NCBI RefSeq assembly: GCF_001544575.2
Contig: NZ_FCNY02000029.1
Location: forward strand, 1-64,000
DNA from: Caballeronia cordobensis
GTDB taxonomy: Bacteria > Pseudomonadota > Gammaproteobacteria > Burkholderiales > Burkholderiaceae
DNA: 64,000 nucleotides
Direction of reading: 5' to 3'
The stretch's first letter is position 1. Each line of letters begins with the position of its first letter. The notes below the pieces were generated by a model that ran no database searches, was not told where the DNA came from, and was given only the letters and a program-made list of their open reading frames with translations. Both the position numbers and the translations under genes were made by a program. Below are positions 26,619-35,837 of the stretch, in pieces.

Positions 26619-29222
26619 TCACCCCTTCGCTGCCTTCTCCAGTTCCGCCAGCATCCTCTCCACGCGATCCGATAGCTTCTCCGTGCTCACCTTCTCCCGC
26701 AAGCGCGCGACGATCAGCGGGAACGCGAAAGGGGTCGGCTTCTTCGGGGCGTGGAACGCGAGGCGGCTTTCGTTCATGCGTTCCAGCGCCGCGCGAATAC
26801 GGCCAAGTTCGAGTTCCTGCAGCATGACTTCCTGATCCGCCTGTGCGAGCAGCAAGTTGCTACTGTCGTGCTTGCGGAAGACTTCATAGAAAAGTCCGCT
26901 CGATGCCTGCAATTGCCGCGCGCTTTTCTGCTGTCCCGGATGCCCCTGATAAATCAGCCCCGACACGCGCGCGATCTCGCGAAAACGCCGCGCCGATAGC
27001 TCTGACGCATTCAGGCTCGCGAGAATGTCATGCTCCAGATTCTCCGGCGAGAACAGGCCTTCTTCGATGAGTGTCTCCCAGTCGAAGGGGCGCGCCGACA
27101 GCAACTCGAAGCCGTAGTCGTTCATCGAGATGGAGAACGTGCCGGGCTCATCGCGCGCGGCGCGCCAGCCGAGCAGCGAGCCCAGTCCGATATGCGCCAT
27201 GCGTCCCGCGAACGGATAGCAAAAGAAGTGATGCCCTTCGCGCGAGCGCACCCGCTCCACGACGAGCACGCCCGGCCCCGGCAGCGCGGACCACTTGGCC
27301 TGCAGGTCGAGCAGCGGCTTGATCGCGCGCATTTCCGGCTCGTCGTAGATGCCGTCGTTCGCGCGCGCGAGCATCACGAGCGCGGCGTCCGCGAGCTCGG
27401 ACGATAGCGGCATCTTGCTGCCCGCCCATTGCGGCATCGCGCCGCGCGATGAGGTCGCGCGCTTCACATAAGCGGTCATGTCACGCACGCGCACGAGTTC
27501 GAGCGCGCGTCCGCCGAACGTGAAGACATCGCCGGGCTTGAGACGCGAGATGAACGATTCCTCCATCGCGCCGATTCTCCCGCCGGTCATATACGCCACG
27601 CTGATGGTCGCGTTCGCGACGATCGTCCCGACATTGTTGCGATGCCTGCGCACAAGGTCCTCGCGCGGCACGCGATACACGCCGTCATCGTCTTTCACGA
27701 CGCGATGAAAATCCGGATACGCCCCGAGCGACGCGCCGCCGCGCTCGACGAACGCCAGCGCCCAGTCGAACTCACGCTGCGTCAGATCGCGATACGCGTA
27801 GGCCGTGCGCACTTCGTCGATCATGTCCGCGGGCGTGAAGCCGCCGCCGATCGCGACCGTCACGAGATGCTGCACGAGCACGTCGAGCGGTTTCAACGGC
27901 ATGTCGCGGCCCTCGATGCGCCGCTCTTCGATCGCCCAGCGCGCGGCCGCCGCTTCGACGAGTTCGAGCGCATGCGTCGGCACGATCGTCACGCGCGATA
28001 CGCGGCCCGGCGCGTGGCCCGAGCGTCCCGCGCGCTGCATGAGGCGCGCGACGCCCTTCGGCGAGCCAATCTGGAACACGCGATCCACGGGCAGAAAATC
28101 GACGCCGAGATCGAGACTCGACGTGCAGACGACCGCCTTCAGTTGCCCGTTCTTGAGGCCCAGTTCGACCCAATCGCGTACCTCCTTGTCGAGCGAGCCG
28201 TGATGCAGCGCGAGCAGGCCGGCCCATTCCGGACGCAGCTCCAGCAACGCGCGATACCAGATCTCCGATTGCGAGCGCGTGTTGGTGAAAACGAGCGAGC
28301 TTTGCGCGTGTTCGATCTCGTCGGCGACGGGGCCGACTTGCCGCACGCCGAGATGGCCGCCCCACGGAAAGCGCTCGATGGTCTCGGGAATCAGCGTATC
28401 GACGACGAGCGTCTTCGGCTGCGCGCCGCGAACGACCACGCGCGGCGTTCGCACGGGATAGAGCAGCGCATCGTGCGCGAGCGCGAGATTGCCGAGCGTC
28501 GCGGACAAGCCCCAGATTTGCAGATCGGGCCGCCAGCGCGCAAGGCGGGCGATCGCGAGTTGCGTCTGCGTGCCGCGCTTGTTGCCGAGCAGTTCGTGCC
28601 ATTCGTCGACGACGATCATGCGCAGATGCTTGAGTTCTTCCTGCGCGTTGGCGCGCGTCAGCATCAGCGTGAGGCTTTCGGGCGTCGTCACGAGCGCGGA
28701 CGGCATGCGGCGGCTCTGGCGTGCGCGTTCCGTCGATGTCGTGTCGCCGGTGCGCAATCCGACGGTCCACGGCACGTTGAGCGCCGTGACCGCGGCTTGC
28801 AGCGCGCGGGCGGTATCGGCGGCGAGCGCGCGCATCGGCGTGATCCAGAGGACGGTTAGCGGCGCGGGCAGTGCGTTCGCTTTGGGCGCTCTGTCGGCAT
28901 AGGCCGCGAGCGCGCCGAGCCACACGGCCCACGTCTTGCCCGCGCCGGTCGTGGCGTGCAGCAGGCCGCTCGCGCCGCGCCCGATCTCACGCCACGCCTC
29001 GCGCTGGAACTCGAATGGCTGCCAGCCGCGTTCGTCGAACCAGCGGGCGATGCGCGCGTCGATCGGCTTCGCGGCTTCGTTCGCGTCGTAGGCGAAGGGC
29101 GCGGGCGTGAACAGTTCGGCGGCGGCATCGAGCTTCGCCTGGGCGGCGCGCGTTCGCGGCACGCGGCGCGGGCGCGGCGCGCGGCGTCGTTCCTTCGCGG
29201 CGGACTCGGGCGCGTCGTTCAT
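26619..29222 (-). CDS. Ligase-associated DEXH box helicase (Lhr-type)
   Basis: 867-residue superfamily-2 DNA helicase. The chosen ATG at 29222 overlaps the ligase stop as ATGA; the frame stays open through the ligase gene, which is a shadow. Motif I is ATTGAGKTWAVWLG, motif II VVDEWHELLG, motif III GLSATLGNL, and motif VI is MQRAGRSGH. A winged-helix and Lhr core region follow to the C-terminus. In this family the helicase moves 3' to 5' and unwinds RNA-DNA or DNA duplexes. Located in the middle of Exo-ligase-Lhr-PdeM. A repeat ends 10 bp after the stop. Confidence 0.9.
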   Translation of the reverse strand: MNDAPESAAKERRRAPRPRRVPRTRAAQAKLDAAAELFTPAPFAYDANEAAKPIDARIARWFDERGWQPFEFQREAWREIGRGASGLLHATTGAGKTWAVWLGALAAYADRAPKANALPAPLTVLWITPMRALAADTARALQAAVTALNVPWTVGLRTGDTTSTERARQSRRMPSALVTTPESLTLMLTRANAQEELKHLRMIVVDEWHELLGNKRGTQTQLAIARLARWRPDLQIWGLSATLGNLALAHDALLYPVRTPRVVVRGAQPKTLVVDTLIPETIERFPWGGHLGVRQVGPVADEIEHAQSSLVFTNTRSQSEIWYRALLELRPEWAGLLALHHGSLDKEVRDWVELGLKNGQLKAVVCTSSLDLGVDFLPVDRVFQIGSPKGVARLMQRAGRSGHAPGRVSRVTIVPTHALELVEAAAARWAIEERRIEGRDMPLKPLDVLVQHLVTVAIGGGFTPADMIDEVRTAYAYRDLTQREFDWALAFVERGGASLGAYPDFHRVVKDDDGVYRVPREDLVRRHRNNVGTIVANATISVAYMTGGRIGAMEESFISRLKPGDVFTFGGRALELVRVRDMTAYVKRATSSRGAMPQWAGSKMPLSSELADAALVMLARANDGIYDEPEMRAIKPLLDLQAKWSALPGPGVLVVERVRSREGHHFFCYPFAGRMAHIGLGSLLGWRAARDEPGTFSISMNDYGFELLSARPFDWETLIEEGLFSPENLEHDILASLNASELSARRFREIARVSGLIYQGHPGQQKSARQLQASSGLFYEVFRKHDSSNLLLAQADQEVMLQELELGRIRAALERMNESRLAFHAPKKPTPFAFPLIVARLREKVSTEKLSDRVERMLAELEKAAKG

Positions 29223-30874
29223 GCGGTGGCCTCGTTGAGAAAGCCCTTGAGCATGTCGAGCGTATCGGCGTCTTCGATCTGCTTGTCGGTGCGCCAGCGC
29301 AGCATGCGCGGAAAGCGCACCGCGATGCCCGATTTGTGCCGCGGGCTCGCCTGTATGCCTTCGAAGCCGATCTCGAAGACGAGCGTGGGCGTGACGCTCC
29401 TCACCGGCCCGAACTTCTCGATCGTCGTCTTGCGCACGATGGCATCGACCTGGCGCATTTCCTCGTCGGTCAGACCGGAGTACGCCTTCGCGAAGGGCAC
29501 GAGGGTGCGCATGCCATCGGCTTCGTCCCAGACGGCGAAGGTGAAATCGGTGTAGAGGCTCGCGCGCCGTCCGTGGCCGCGCTGCGCGTAGAGCAAAACG
29601 GCGTCGATCGCATAAGGATCGATCTTCCACTTCCACCACGTACCCGACGCCTTCGTGCGCCCGACGCCGTACATCGACGCGCGTTCCTTGAGCATGAGTC
29701 CTTCGACGCCGCGCGCGCGGCTTTCCTCGCGCAACGCGGCGAGCGCGTCCCAGCCGGACGCAGCGACCATCGGCGACACGCGCAGCACGTCCACGGCGAG
29801 CGATGCCGCGAGCGTATCCAGCCGGGCGCGCCGCGCATGCAGCGGTTCGGTGCGCAGATCGCGGCCATCGGCTTCGAGCAGATCGTAGGCGAGCAGCGCG
29901 GCGGGCGAATCGGCGAGCACTTTCTTTGTCAGCGACTTGCGCGTGATGCGCGGCTGCAGGCGCGCGAACGGCAAGGGCGCGTCGGCGCCTGGCTCCCACG
30001 CGAGAATCTCGCCATCGATCACGGTGCCGTCGGGCAACGCCGCGCCCAGGTTGGCGAGTTCCGGAAAGCGTTCCGTGACGAGATCTTCGCCGCGCGACCA
30101 GATCCACACGCGGCCGGCGCGCTTCACGAGTTGCGCGCGTATGCCGTCCCACTTCCATTCGGCGATCCACTCGGATGTCGCGCCGAGCGTCGCCGGATCG
30201 GTCTGCAACGGATGCGCGAGAAAGAACGGATAGGGCAGGCCGATATCGCTTTCGTGCGGCGTATCGACATCGTCGCCATCGGCCGCGGGCGCGATGAGCC
30301 GAAGATAGCGCGCGGCGCTCGGCGTCTGCCGCGAATCGGTCCAGCCGACCATGCGCTGGGCAATGCGCTTGTGATCGACGCCCGCGATCTCGGCCAGCGC
30401 GCGCACGACGAGCTGCCGCGCGACGCCCACGCGAAAGCCGCCGCCGATCAGCTTGGTCAAAAGGAAGCGCTCGCTCCAGTCGAGTTCGTCCCAGTACGAC
30501 AGGAGCCGCTCGCGCAATTCGACGGGCGACGCGCCGCGCAGCGTGAGCACGCGTTCCTCGATCCATTGCGCAAGCCCGAGCGACGATGCGCCCGACGCCG
30601 CCGGCAACACATGCGCGATGGTTTCCGCGAGATCGCCGACCGCCTGATACGACTCTTCGAAGAGCCATTCCGGCAAGCCCGCGCGCTCGCGCGCGAACTC
30701 GGCGAGCAGGCGCGTCGGCACCGACTGGCGCGGCTTGCCGCCCGCGAGAAAGTACGACGCCCACGCGGCGTCTTCCGGTGCCGCGCCCGCGAAATACGCG
30801 ATCAGCGCTTCGAGTTTTTCGTTGGTCGATGTCGTCGCGTCGAGCGCGGTGTAGAGCGTCGCGAAGCGCTTCAT
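29219..30874 (-). CDS. ATP-dependent DNA ligase (cluster-associated)
   Basis: 551 residues. The nucleotidyl-transferase motif I is EWKWDGIRAQ with the Lys that becomes adenylated; GTVIDGEILAW, GVEGLMLKER and GTWWKWKIDP are motifs IIIa, IV and V. An N-terminal DNA-binding domain (~200 residues) precedes. It seals nicks using ATP, unlike the NAD-dependent housekeeping LigA. It overlaps the Exo stop and the Lhr start as ATGA on both sides, so the three are translationally coupled. Confidence 0.93.
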   Translation of the reverse strand: MKRFATLYTALDATTSTNEKLEALIAYFAGAAPEDAAWASYFLAGGKPRQSVPTRLLAEFARERAGLPEWLFEESYQAVGDLAETIAHVLPAASGASSLGLAQWIEERVLTLRGASPVELRERLLSYWDELDWSERFLLTKLIGGGFRVGVARQLVVRALAEIAGVDHKRIAQRMVGWTDSRQTPSAARYLRLIAPAADGDDVDTPHESDIGLPYPFFLAHPLQTDPATLGATSEWIAEWKWDGIRAQLVKRAGRVWIWSRGEDLVTERFPELANLGAALPDGTVIDGEILAWEPGADAPLPFARLQPRITRKSLTKKVLADSPAALLAYDLLEADGRDLRTEPLHARRARLDTLAASLAVDVLRVSPMVAASGWDALAALREESRARGVEGLMLKERASMYGVGRTKASGTWWKWKIDPYAIDAVLLYAQRGHGRRASLYTDFTFAVWDEADGMRTLVPFAKAYSGLTDEEMRQVDAIVRKTTIEKFGPVRSVTPTLVFEIGFEGIQASPRHKSGIAVRFPRMLRWRTDKQIEDADTLDMLKGFLNEATA

Positions 30875-31944
30875 GTCGCGGCGCTCCCGGCGCTATCGTC
30901 GTTTTGGGCGATGCTGTCCGCTTCGACGGCATCGTCACCGTATTCGGTCTTGAACGCGCCCGCGTCGAGTCCTTGCTCGCAGAGCCAGCGCACCATCGGC
31001 TCGATCTGCCCGTGCGTGACGATCACGCGCTCGGCGCCCGACGCGCCGATCGCGAGTTGCAGGCCGGGCCAGTCCGCGTGATCCGACAGCACGAAGCCGC
31101 GATCGACGCCCTTGCGCCTTCGCGTGCCGCGCAGGCGCATCCAGCCGGAAGCGAAGGCGTCGCTGTAATCGCCGAAGCGGCGCATCCACGTGCTGCCTTG
31201 CGCGGACGGCGGCGCCACGATCAGCGCGCCCTTGAACGCGGCCTTGTCCTTCGCGGCGATCTCGCCGACGAGGCGCGTGGGCGGCAGCGCGACGCCCGCT
31301 TCGCGGTAGGCGCGATTGAGCGGTTCGACCGCGCCGTGGCAGAAGATCGGCCCGATGGCGGCATCGACGCCCGCGAGAATGCGCTGCGCCTTGCCGAACG
31401 AATAGCTGAAGAGCACGGACGCGCGTCCTTGCGCGGCGTTGTGCCGCCACCATGCGTCGATGCCGTCGAAGACTTCGCGCGCGCTGTCCCATCGATAGAT
31501 CGGCAGGCCGAACGTCGATTCCGTGATGAAGGTATCGCAGCGCACCGGCTCGAACGGCGCGCAGGTCGGATCGGGTTCGACCTTGTAATCGCCGGACGCG
31601 ACCCACACGCTTCCCTTGTATTCGACGCGCACCTGCGCCGAGCCGAGCACGTGCCCGGCGGGATGCAGCGACACGCGCACGCCGTTCACGACGATGGCTT
31701 CTCCGTAGGCGAGGCCTTGCACGTCGATCCCCGGCAGTCTCGACAGCAGCACGCCGACGCCCGGTTCGGCCGCGAGATAACGCGCATGGCCGAAGCGCGC
31801 GTGATCGGCGTGCGCGTGCGTGATGACGGCACGTTCGACCGGCCGCCAAGGGTCGATATGGAAGTTGCCCGGCACACAGAAAAGACCTTCTGGCCGCGCG
31901 ACGATGAGATCGGAAGAGGTGTCCACTGATCGTTGGACCGGCAT
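30871..31944 (-). CDS. Ligase-associated exonuclease (metallo-beta-lactamase fold)
   Basis: 357 residues, MBL/beta-CASP superfamily related to SNM1/Artemis-type nucleases. Metal ligands are in ITHAHADHARFGH, AGHVLGSAQV, VASGDYKVEPD and LSDHADWPG. It trims DNA or RNA ends before ligation. First gene of the repair set. The ATG at 31944 has no ribosome site and sits inside a palindrome; GTG at 31926 is an alternative start. The downstream ligase overlaps it by ATGA. Confidence 0.9.
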   Translation of the reverse strand: MPVQRSVDTSSDLIVARPEGLFCVPGNFHIDPWRPVERAVITHAHADHARFGHARYLAAEPGVGVLLSRLPGIDVQGLAYGEAIVVNGVRVSLHPAGHVLGSAQVRVEYKGSVWVASGDYKVEPDPTCAPFEPVRCDTFITESTFGLPIYRWDSAREVFDGIDAWWRHNAAQGRASVLFSYSFGKAQRILAGVDAAIGPIFCHGAVEPLNRAYREAGVALPPTRLVGEIAAKDKAAFKGALIVAPPSAQGSTWMRRFGDYSDAFASGWMRLRGTRRRKGVDRGFVLSDHADWPGLQLAIGASGAERVIVTHGQIEPMVRWLCEQGLDAGAFKTEYGDDAVEADSIAQNDDSAGSAAT

Positions 31945-31953
31945 ATTGCCGGT
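31937..31953. promoter_or_regulatory. Palindrome over the exonuclease start codon
   Basis: ACCGGCA and TGCCGGT arms (7 bp) around TAT. The middle includes the complement of the proposed ATG at 31944, so a bound repressor or an mRNA hairpin would block the first gene of the repair operon. If translation begins at the GTG 31926, the palindrome becomes an upstream operator. Confidence 0.4.
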
Positions 31954-32156
31954 TTATGCCGCTCTGTTTGATTCCGGCAACAAAAGCACGCGACGTGCCC
32001 GTCATGGCGCTTTCACGAATCGCGGCTAGGGTGTAAAAGTTTAGCTGGCGTTGGCGAGATTATCGGTGGCGGTTCAAGAGTGCCGGCCTTTTTGCCGATA
32101 GTCGCAGGTATGCGAAACACGCGCGCACGGGGCGCGCGCGCCGCAGTCTTCTACTC

Positions 32157-32663
32157 ATGACGAACATGGACACGATGGTTGCGCCGACCGCCGCAGAAGC
32201 GGTCTGGATCGTCAGGCTCCAGAGGCATCAGCAGTATGACTTCGTGCGCCTGAAACGCGTCTTCACCGACCTCGGCTCGCGCCATCAGGTCGTGCTCGTC
32301 GACGTGCGAAAGCTGCTCGAGTGCGCGGATCGCGACGACACCGATTATGTGCTCAAAGCCGTCGACGACTGGCACGCGGGCAAGGTGCGCGGTATTCGCG
32401 AATTTCTCGACCCGGATAATCCCCGCGTGCCGGAAATGCCTTACGTGACGATCAGCGTGCGCCGCTCGTCGGGTTTGCTCGGGCTTTTAGGCGTGCATCG
32501 CCAAGGGGTCGTCGCGTTTCGCAATGGGCAGCATCGCGCGCGCTATCTGGCTTACGCCGGCGCGTTGTGCATGCCGGTTGAAGTGCACGAGCGCGAGGCG
32601 GCGCTTCTGCGCGAAATGTGCGCGGCGCCGGATGCATCGAATTCCGAATACGGGGAAATTTGA
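32157..32663 (+). CDS. Plasmid fertility inhibition factor-like protein
   Basis: 168 residues, no signal peptide. The pattern VWIVRLQRHQQYDFVRLKRV at the start, a central acidic region with IREFLDPDNPRVPEMPYV and a C-terminal VVAFRNGQHRARYLAYAGA, MPVEVHEREAALL resemble IncP FiwA-type plasmid fertility-inhibition factors and their chromosomal relatives in Burkholderia. Those block conjugation between plasmids when carried by a plasmid; what the chromosomal form does is unknown. The match is from memory of the family pattern, so treat it as provisional. It is divergent from the repair operon. Confidence 0.5.
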   Translation: MTNMDTMVAPTAAEAVWIVRLQRHQQYDFVRLKRVFTDLGSRHQVVLVDVRKLLECADRDDTDYVLKAVDDWHAGKVRGIREFLDPDNPRVPEMPYVTISVRRSSGLLGLLGVHRQGVVAFRNGQHRARYLAYAGALCMPVEVHEREAALLREMCAAPDASNSEYGEI

Positions 32664-32691
32664 ACGCGCCGGGCGGCGCGTGAAAATGAAC

Positions 32692-32746
32692 GGGGCCAGA
32701 CGGTTATTCGCCGTGCTGGCCCCGAGGCCGGCTGCGCTCAGCCGGC
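32692..32746. terminator. Double hairpin, possible bidirectional terminator
   Basis: Stem GGGGCCAG/CTGGCCCC (32692-32699, 32716-32723) and then GCCGGCTG/CAGCCGGC (32727-32734, 32739-32746), lying between convergent genes. No T-run follows either stem, so intrinsic termination is unsure. Confidence 0.45.
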
Positions 32747-32772
32747 ATGCAGTGCTTCTGCTGCTTTCTACT

Positions 32773-33774
32773 TTAGTTCGCGGTTGCCGAGGCGCGCATC
32801 GCCGTCTGCAAGGGCATCATCTGCTGCGGAAGGGGCTGACGGACGACATCGTCGGGCCGGGAACTGCTGGCCGCGAATTCCTTGCTTAAATAATCGAGCG
32901 CATAGTCGATGAAATAGCGCGTCTTCGCGGGCAGATATTGCCGGCCGGGATAGACGATGGACACTTTCATGTCGGGGTCGTCGATCGAGTAGTCGTCCAG
33001 CAGGCGCACGAGTGTGCCTTCTTTCAGATCGGCGCGCACGATGCCTTCGGGCAGGATCGAGAAGCCCATTCCTTTGAGCGTGGCGAGCCGTACCATCAGG
33101 CCGTTGTTGACCGAATAGACCGGCGCGAGCGTGACCTGCTCGGCGGTGCCCAACCGATGCCGGAAGTGCCAGGTCTGGCTGCGAATGTCGTTGGGTAGAC
33201 CGACGGACGGCAATGTTTGCAAGTCGGTCGGCCCGGAGGGCATGCCGTGTTCGGCGACGAACGCCGGCGTGGCGATGGGAACGAGCGCGCTGGTGCCGAC
33301 TGGCCGCTCGATCAGCGCCGTGCTCGACACCATGAACGCGGTGACGATGCCCACGTCGTAGCCATCCTCGACAAGATCGACGTGGCGCTCCGCAAGTGTC
33401 AGGCGCACGTTGACCCTGGGGAACAGCTTGCGGAAGCCGTCGATGAGCGGCGTCAGCGTGAGCAGCGACAGCGCGCTCGACGCGACCACGCGCAACGTGC
33501 CGCTTGGCTCGCCCTCGGTGTGCGTGACGGTGGATTCCAGATGGTCCAGCTCTTCCAGAAGCGCGCGGCAGCCCTCGAGATAACGCGTGCCGGCTTCGGT
33601 AAGCGAAAGATTACGTGTGGTGCGATTGATCAGTCGTGTGCGCAGGTGCGCTTCGAGCATGGCGATTGCCCGGGTGACCAGCGCATTGGAGACGTCGAGT
33701 TGCTGGGCGGCGCGGCGAAAGCTTTCCGTGTCCGCCACCCGCACAAAAACGCGCATTGCGTGGATCTGGTTCAT
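32773..33774 (-). CDS. LysR-family transcriptional regulator
   Basis: 333 residues with the N-terminal helix-turn-helix (AMRVFVRVADTESFRRAA, then LDVSNALVTRAIAMLE) and a LysR substrate-binding domain. The ATG at 33774 has AGAGGGG in front; the open frame upstream is not part of it. LysR regulators usually control a divergent gene; here the divergent neighbour is the aldo/keto reductase, 688 bp away. Target and inducer unknown. Confidence 0.9.
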   Translation of the reverse strand: MNQIHAMRVFVRVADTESFRRAAQQLDVSNALVTRAIAMLEAHLRTRLINRTTRNLSLTEAGTRYLEGCRALLEELDHLESTVTHTEGEPSGTLRVVASSALSLLTLTPLIDGFRKLFPRVNVRLTLAERHVDLVEDGYDVGIVTAFMVSSTALIERPVGTSALVPIATPAFVAEHGMPSGPTDLQTLPSVGLPNDIRSQTWHFRHRLGTAEQVTLAPVYSVNNGLMVRLATLKGMGFSILPEGIVRADLKEGTLVRLLDDYSIDDPDMKVSIVYPGRQYLPAKTRYFIDYALDYLSKEFAASSSRPDDVVRQPLPQQMMPLQTAMRASATAN

Positions 33775-34462
33775 CTTGTTGCCCCTCTCAGTAGTACCAA
33801 CACATACCGGACCGATGTTCTGTTTCACATGCGAGTGTCCGGTTTTTGAACAACGTGTGAAGTTGATAATATTGATAGCTAAGAAATATTGCAATAAGTA
33901 AGTTTGAGGTTGATGAATTTTTTTCCGGATAGCTCACTTTCGCAATAATGCCGGATGATTCTCTCTCATGCCCGATACAATGCGCGGCGCATAATATTTC
34001 GAAGAAGATGTATATGTAAAATAATGTGTCAACTCGCCGCGCGATATTGACGAATGTTTGATCTTCTTAAAACACGATGCTTTCTTCGAAAAGGCGGAAA
34101 AAACTGCATCGGATATGCCACGATTGTCCGTGGCGAGATTTTATTAATCGCCTCGAAAAAGCGATATAGACAGGATTGTTGAAACACCGCCGCGGTTCTC
34201 GCGCGTTCTTCAATTAGAAGAGGCAGATGAACACGCGTCATTCGATAAGCGACACTTAAATCGCGTTTTCGCTTCGGGATAAACCCGTAAATTTCGCTGA
34301 TTTTTCCGGCTTTTTTGCGGCGGGTTGTTTCCACCTCTTGTCCACCGTCCGTCACAATTTTGAAATAGCGGCGGGCATAATCGCGCGCTTTGGTGGCGAG
34401 CGCGCCTCCCGATTGGGCGTGCTGCTTGCGCCATAATCGCCGGACACACAAGGAGGCTTCTT
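33775..34462. other. AT-rich gap between LysR and aldo/keto reductase
   Basis: Almost 690 bp with a base composition well below the surroundings, including many A/T runs between 33850 and 34340. It contains a minus-strand open frame (34029-34451, 140 codons) that I do not accept as a gene. The right end will hold the promoter of the reductase and the left that of the LysR gene. Possibly a decayed insertion or an H-NS-bound stretch. Confidence 0.6.
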
Positions 34463-35311
34463 ATGACGCAATCCAATTCGGCGACCGTCACGCTCCCATC
34501 GGGGGAAGCGATTCAAAAGCTCGGTCAAGGCACCTGGGAAATGGGCGAGCGCCCGAACGCGCGCAAGAGCGAGATCGCCGCGCTGCGTGAAGGCGTCGAA
34601 CTCGGCATGACGCTCATCGATACTGCCGAAATGTACGGCGACGGCGAAAGCGAAAAGCTCATCGCCGAAGCGCTCGGCGACAGGCGCGACGAACTGTTCA
34701 TCGTCAGCAAGGTGTATCCGCACAACGGCAGCGAGCGCGGCGTGCAGGCCGCGTGCGAGCGCAGCCTGAAGCGCCTGAAGACCGATCGCATCGACCTGTA
34801 TCTGCTGCACTGGCGCGGCGGCGAGGATCTGCAAGGCGTGGTCGCGGGTTTCGAGCGCTTGCAGCGCGACGGCAAGATCCGCCACTGGGGCGTGTCGAAC
34901 TTCGACACCGACGACATGGAAGAGCTCTTCGCTCTCGATGGCGGCGACGCCTGCGCCACCGACCAGATTCTCTACAACGTCGCGCGGCGCGGCGCGGAAT
35001 TCGATCTCCTGCCGTGGTTGCGCGAGCGGCGCATGCCTGCGATGGCGTACAGCCCCGTCGATCATGCGCGCCTGCCGCGCGGCGGCGCGCTGGAAAGCAT
35101 CGCTGCGGCGCGCGGCGTGTCGGCGTTTCAGGTCGCGCTCGCGTGGGTGCTGCAACAGCCGCAGGTGTTTGCCATACCGAAGGCGGCGGACGTCGCGCAT
35201 GTGCGCGAGAACCGGGCGGCGCTCGATCTGCGCTTGTCCGCCGACGAGCTCGCGGACATCGACCGGCAATTCAGGCCGCCGAAGTCGAAGCGCTCGCTCG
35301 AAATGCTCTGA
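34463..35311 (+). CDS. Aldo/keto reductase
   Basis: 282-residue NADPH-dependent AKR of the YeaE type. Catalytic residues fall in DTAEMYGDGESE (Asp, Tyr), FIVSKVYP (Lys) and LYLLHWRG (His); the cofactor end is IPKAADVAHVREN. ATG follows AAGGAGG. It should reduce small aldehydes such as methylglyoxal. The LysR gene at 32773 points the other way and may regulate it. Its stop is 12 bp from the convergent Rap1a-like gene. Confidence 0.9.
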   Translation: MTQSNSATVTLPSGEAIQKLGQGTWEMGERPNARKSEIAALREGVELGMTLIDTAEMYGDGESEKLIAEALGDRRDELFIVSKVYPHNGSERGVQAACERSLKRLKTDRIDLYLLHWRGGEDLQGVVAGFERLQRDGKIRHWGVSNFDTDDMEELFALDGGDACATDQILYNVARRGAEFDLLPWLRERRMPAMAYSPVDHARLPRGGALESIAAARGVSAFQVALAWVLQQPQVFAIPKAADVAHVRENRAALDLRLSADELADIDRQFRPPKSKRSLEML

Positions 35312-35323
35312 TATCGCGTTCGG

Positions 35324-35743
35324 TCAGGTGCACGCGTGATGGGCATGCACCGAGCCGAGCACGGCGACTTCTGCGGGCGTGCGCTTCAGATCGGCTTCGT
35401 TGACCTGTTTCGCGTCGGCGAGAAAATCGTCGACGATCGACGACACCTTCGTGTCCGTCAGGCACAGCGACACGCGCCGGGTTTCGCCTTCCGGCAGCGA
35501 TGCGCGCTGCGACAGGAACAGCACGCCGTACTGATAGCCGCGCACGATGCCGCGCACCGCGCCCACGCATTGCCCTTGCGCGGCGTTGTCGGACTTCGCG
35601 GCGCATTGCTGGGCGAGCGCATAGGCAGAGAAGGTCGGATCGGCCGCGCCGGGCGCGGGGGATTGCGGCGCGTTCTGCGCATGCGCGGCCAGCGCGACGC
35701 CGAGAGTCAGTGCGCCAAGCGCGGCGGAAAGGGCGGGTTTCAT
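35324..35743 (-). CDS. Rap1a/Tai-type small exported protein
   Basis: 139 residues: signal peptide cleaved near AHAQN, then a Cys-containing alpha-helical domain with QQCAAK, QCVGAVRGIVRGYQYG, RVSLCLTDTK and a late HHACT, the four-Cys pattern of Rap1a/Tai family proteins. Relatives neutralise type VI cell-wall amidases in the periplasm, but no such effector or secretion gene is near. It follows the transporter ATPase by 94 bp on the same strand, so it may share that transcript. Confidence 0.75.
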   Translation of the reverse strand: MKPALSAALGALTLGVALAAHAQNAPQSPAPGAADPTFSAYALAQQCAAKSDNAAQGQCVGAVRGIVRGYQYGVLFLSQRASLPEGETRRVSLCLTDTKVSSIVDDFLADAKQVNEADLKRTPAEVAVLGSVHAHHACT

Positions 35744-35837
35744 CGATTGAATCCTCGTTGTTTTGAACGGTGAACCGATGAGAGACGCGCAGGATCGCTT
35801 TGGTTCCGATGAAAAGCCGCGTGCTTTTTGCGCGCGC

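Noticed and set aside
29222..30938. Lhr frame open through the ligase gene, giving a 1439-residue reading
   Set aside because: The upstream part is Arg-rich antisense-like shadow of the ligase frame; the Lhr start with ATGA overlap is natural.
34029..34451. Minus-strand frame of 140 codons in the AT-rich gap
   Set aside because: No ribosome site, no family, and it reaches into the reductase promoter; composition is not coding-like.
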